From NCBI GenBank assembly GCA_038223165.1, contig JBBRHE010000010.1, forward strand, positions 1 through 33,614: a stretch of DNA of 33,614 bases. The letters run 5' to 3'. Positions 32,128-33,614 of this stretch are shown here, piece by piece (position 1 is the stretch's first letter; every line of letters starts with the position of its first letter). Made by a program: the position numbers and the translations under genes. This stretch comes from DASYHQ01 sp038223165. GTDB taxonomy: Bacteria; Planctomycetota; Phycisphaerae; Tepidisphaerales; Tepidisphaeraceae. Below the pieces are notes generated by a model that worked only from the letters and a program-made list of their open reading frames with translations, did not search any database and had not been told where the DNA came from.

Positions 32128-32958
32128 GTGTCCAAACTGTCCACCGCCACCCCATTGAAGGCCCGCGACCACGCCCGCGCGCAGGCGGGCGTCCTCGCCG
32201 AGACGATGCCGACGCTGCCGGCGTCGAACGCTACCAAACTGCCGTCGGGTGTCCGATCCGAGGATGTGGTCTGGGAAGAAACCATCCCCAGCGGTGGTTA
32301 CGCGTCGCGCGTGTTGAAACGCGGCACGCGCCTGCGGCTGACGAACGTCAACAGTGACGCCTGCGCCACCCTGCTCATCTACAACGCCGACCGCCCGTTT
32401 GAACGGCTGAATGTCGCCGACACGATCAAAGTGCAGTGGAACGGTTACCTCGGTCAAGGCAAGCTGCTGTTGAGCGACATGGGCCGTTCACTCATGAGTA
32501 TTACACTCGACACCTGTGGCCAGCACGACACGTTCGCCGGCGCCAGCAACCCAAAAACGAACGCCGCCAAGTATGGTGACGGCGCGAACTACACGCCCCA
32601 CCCCAACGCGCGAGAACGATTCCTGATCGCGCTGGCCAAGCATGGCCTGGGTCGCAGTGATGTCATGCCGAACATTAACCTGTTCAAGAGCGTCCGCATC
32701 GAAAAGGATGGTGGGATGACGTGGGTCGACAACGCGTCAAAGCCTGGTGACGTCGTCGAACTTCGGGCCGACATGAACGTACTGGTCGTGCTTGCCAATA
32801 CACCGCACGTGCTCGACCCGCGCCCGATGTACACCGCGACCCCGCTGCGCATCACCGCTTACCGTGGCGAGCCGGCAGGTCCGGACGATGCGATCCGCAA
32901 CGCTTCACCGGAAGCACAGCGAGCGTTCTTAAACGTGGATGACTATTTCCTGAGCTGA
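32128..32958 (+). CDS. DUF1989 protein, urea-carboxylase-associated (UAAP/Cgd-like), Cys-poor subunit
   Basis: 276 residues from GTG 32128 (AGGAGA, 9 bases upstream). DUF1989 segments are VLKRGTRLRLTNVNSDACAT, YNADRPFERLNVADTIKVQW, CGQHDTFAGASNPKTNAAKY, RSDVMPNINLFKSVRIEKDG and VLANTPHVLDPRP. In guanidine-degrading bacteria a pair of such proteins (CgdA/CgdB, earlier called urea amidolyase-associated proteins) deiminates carboxyguanidine to allophanate after guanidine carboxylase. The Cys residues seen in the next gene (GGACSPES, NNPCNAF) are replaced here, so this is probably the non-catalytic or differently specialised subunit. It ends 5 bases before the second DUF1989 gene. Confidence 0.85.
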   Translation: MSKLSTATPLKARDHARAQAGVLAETMPTLPASNATKLPSGVRSEDVVWEETIPSGGYASRVLKRGTRLRLTNVNSDACATLLIYNADRPFERLNVADTIKVQWNGYLGQGKLLLSDMGRSLMSITLDTCGQHDTFAGASNPKTNAAKYGDGANYTPHPNARERFLIALAKHGLGRSDVMPNINLFKSVRIEKDGGMTWVDNASKPGDVVELRADMNVLVVLANTPHVLDPRPMYTATPLRITAYRGEPAGPDDAIRNASPEAQRAFLNVDDYFLS

Positions 32959-32963
32959 TTCAC

Positions 32964-33608
32964 ATGACGGTCAACGACACCAGCGCTGATGCCCCACCTC
33001 TGCACGGCGTAATCGTGTATGACGAGATCATCCCCGCGCGTGCGCCTTGGGCGCATGTGGTAAAGGCTGGGCAAACTCTTCGTATTGTCGATGTCGAGGG
33101 CAACCAGGCGGTCGACTGCATCGTCTTTAATGCACACGACCACGCCGAGCGCTACAGCGCCCCGGATACGATGGCGGCGCAGAAGAACATCTTTCTCGTC
33201 ACCGGCAGCCGACTGCTGAGCACCGAGGGGAACGTATTGATGACGCTCACCGCGACCAATGTCGCGTACCACGACACGATCGGGGGCGCGTGCTCGCCGG
33301 AATCGAACACACTGCGTTATGGCCACCATACGAAACACCAGCACGGCTGCGTCGACAATTTTTTGAACGCCGGCGCCTGGCACGGCTTAGGAAAACGCGA
33401 CATGACGAGCAATATCAACTGGTTTATGAACGTCCCCGTCGAACGCGACGGCAGTCTGGGCATCGTCGATGGCATCAGCGCGCCGGGGAAGTACGTCGAC
33501 CTGAAGGCAGCGCTGGACGTGCTGGTCGTCATCAGCAACTGCCCGCAGATCAACAACCCCTGCAACGCGTTCAACCCTACGGCGGTACGAGCGATTGTTG
33601 CAGGGTGA
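32964..33608 (+). CDS. DUF1989 protein, urea-carboxylase-associated (UAAP/Cgd-like), Cys-containing subunit
   Basis: 214 residues, ATG 32964. Segments: VVKAGQTLRIVDVEGNQAVD, YSAPDTMAAQKNIFLVTGS, YHDTIGGACSPESNTLRYG, the LGKRDMTSNINWFMNVPVER segment and SNCPQINNPCNAFNPT. The conserved Cys/His/Asn residues of DUF1989 are all here, consistent with a metal-binding active site. With the preceding gene it forms the usual UAAP pair, which elsewhere is followed by urea/guanidine carboxylase and allophanate hydrolase; only 6 bases remain in the window after this stop. Expected role: deimination of a carboxylated guanidine (family knowledge; substrate inferred). Confidence 0.88.
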   Translation: MTVNDTSADAPPLHGVIVYDEIIPARAPWAHVVKAGQTLRIVDVEGNQAVDCIVFNAHDHAERYSAPDTMAAQKNIFLVTGSRLLSTEGNVLMTLTATNVAYHDTIGGACSPESNTLRYGHHTKHQHGCVDNFLNAGAWHGLGKRDMTSNINWFMNVPVERDGSLGIVDGISAPGKYVDLKAALDVLVVISNCPQINNPCNAFNPTAVRAIVAG

Positions 33609-33614
33609 CGGCGA

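Overview
The window is GC-rich bacterial DNA with high coding density. Several features suggest a soil-type Planctomycetota, perhaps near the Phycisphaerae: the style of the single-membrane-helix and TPR proteins, the abundant palindromic intergenic repeats of the 'TCATCCCGA...AGGGATCT' type, and a catabolic cluster full of paralogues. This is inference; no marker gene here fixes the taxonomy.

Layout. (1) 1-3797 is the decayed end of an integrated element next to a tRNA-Ser(GCU) gene (3797-3886, minus). It holds a nonsense-mutated RecA/RadA-like ATPase, a scrap of IS3-type transposase, a small helix-turn-helix (excisionase-like) gene, a tyrosine recombinase broken by two compensating frameshifts, and a small unknown gene. 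(2) 3986-13663 is ordinary chromosome. It carries a Gfo/Idh/MocA dehydrogenase, an alpha/beta-hydrolase-fold protein without its nucleophile, a membrane-anchored protein, a TPR protein, a minus-strand operon (murI, HEAT lipoprotein, zinc alcohol dehydrogenase, QueC-like protein with a decayed PP-loop), a lone CheY-like receiver and a Cof-type HAD phosphatase. (3) 13965-33608 is a large nitrogen-compound scavenging region. It contains a type III (GlnT/GmaS-like) glutamine synthetase, four NMT1/SsuA-like periplasmic binding proteins, two permeases and two ABC ATPases, a Rieske oxygenase/SUMF1/TIM-barrel operon, a BiuH/TrtA-like cysteine hydrolase, a cytidine/guanine-deaminase-fold enzyme, a metallo-beta-lactamase-fold hydrolase, a creatininase-family amidohydrolase, a NikR-family regulator and two DUF1989 proteins (urea-carboxylase-associated; related to the carboxyguanidine deiminase subunits CgdA/CgdB). 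The carboxylase and hydrolase that usually accompany DUF1989 pairs would lie just past the right edge.

How it may work together (inference): binding-protein-dependent transporters import one or more small nitrogenous compounds (guanidine-, urea-, biuret-, creatinine- or methylated-amine-like). Amidohydrolases, a deaminase and a Rieske oxygenase release the nitrogen, and the glutamine synthetase-like enzyme captures ammonia or methylamine.

Most notable observations. (a) Two copies of a structured leader-like element (16568-16677 and 25889-26033, read on the minus strand) lie upstream of two different binding-protein genes. They share four conserved blocks separated by hairpin-forming inserts of different length, which is the pattern expected of a cis-regulatory RNA; I do not recognise the class. 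(b) The NikR-family protein lacks three of the four nickel ligands. (c) The start of a second glutamine-synthetase-like gene, with a good ribosome binding site, survives as a 55-codon relic at 31460-31627. (d) A tract of seven CGAC motifs phased at one helical turn (20151-20216) should be intrinsically curved.
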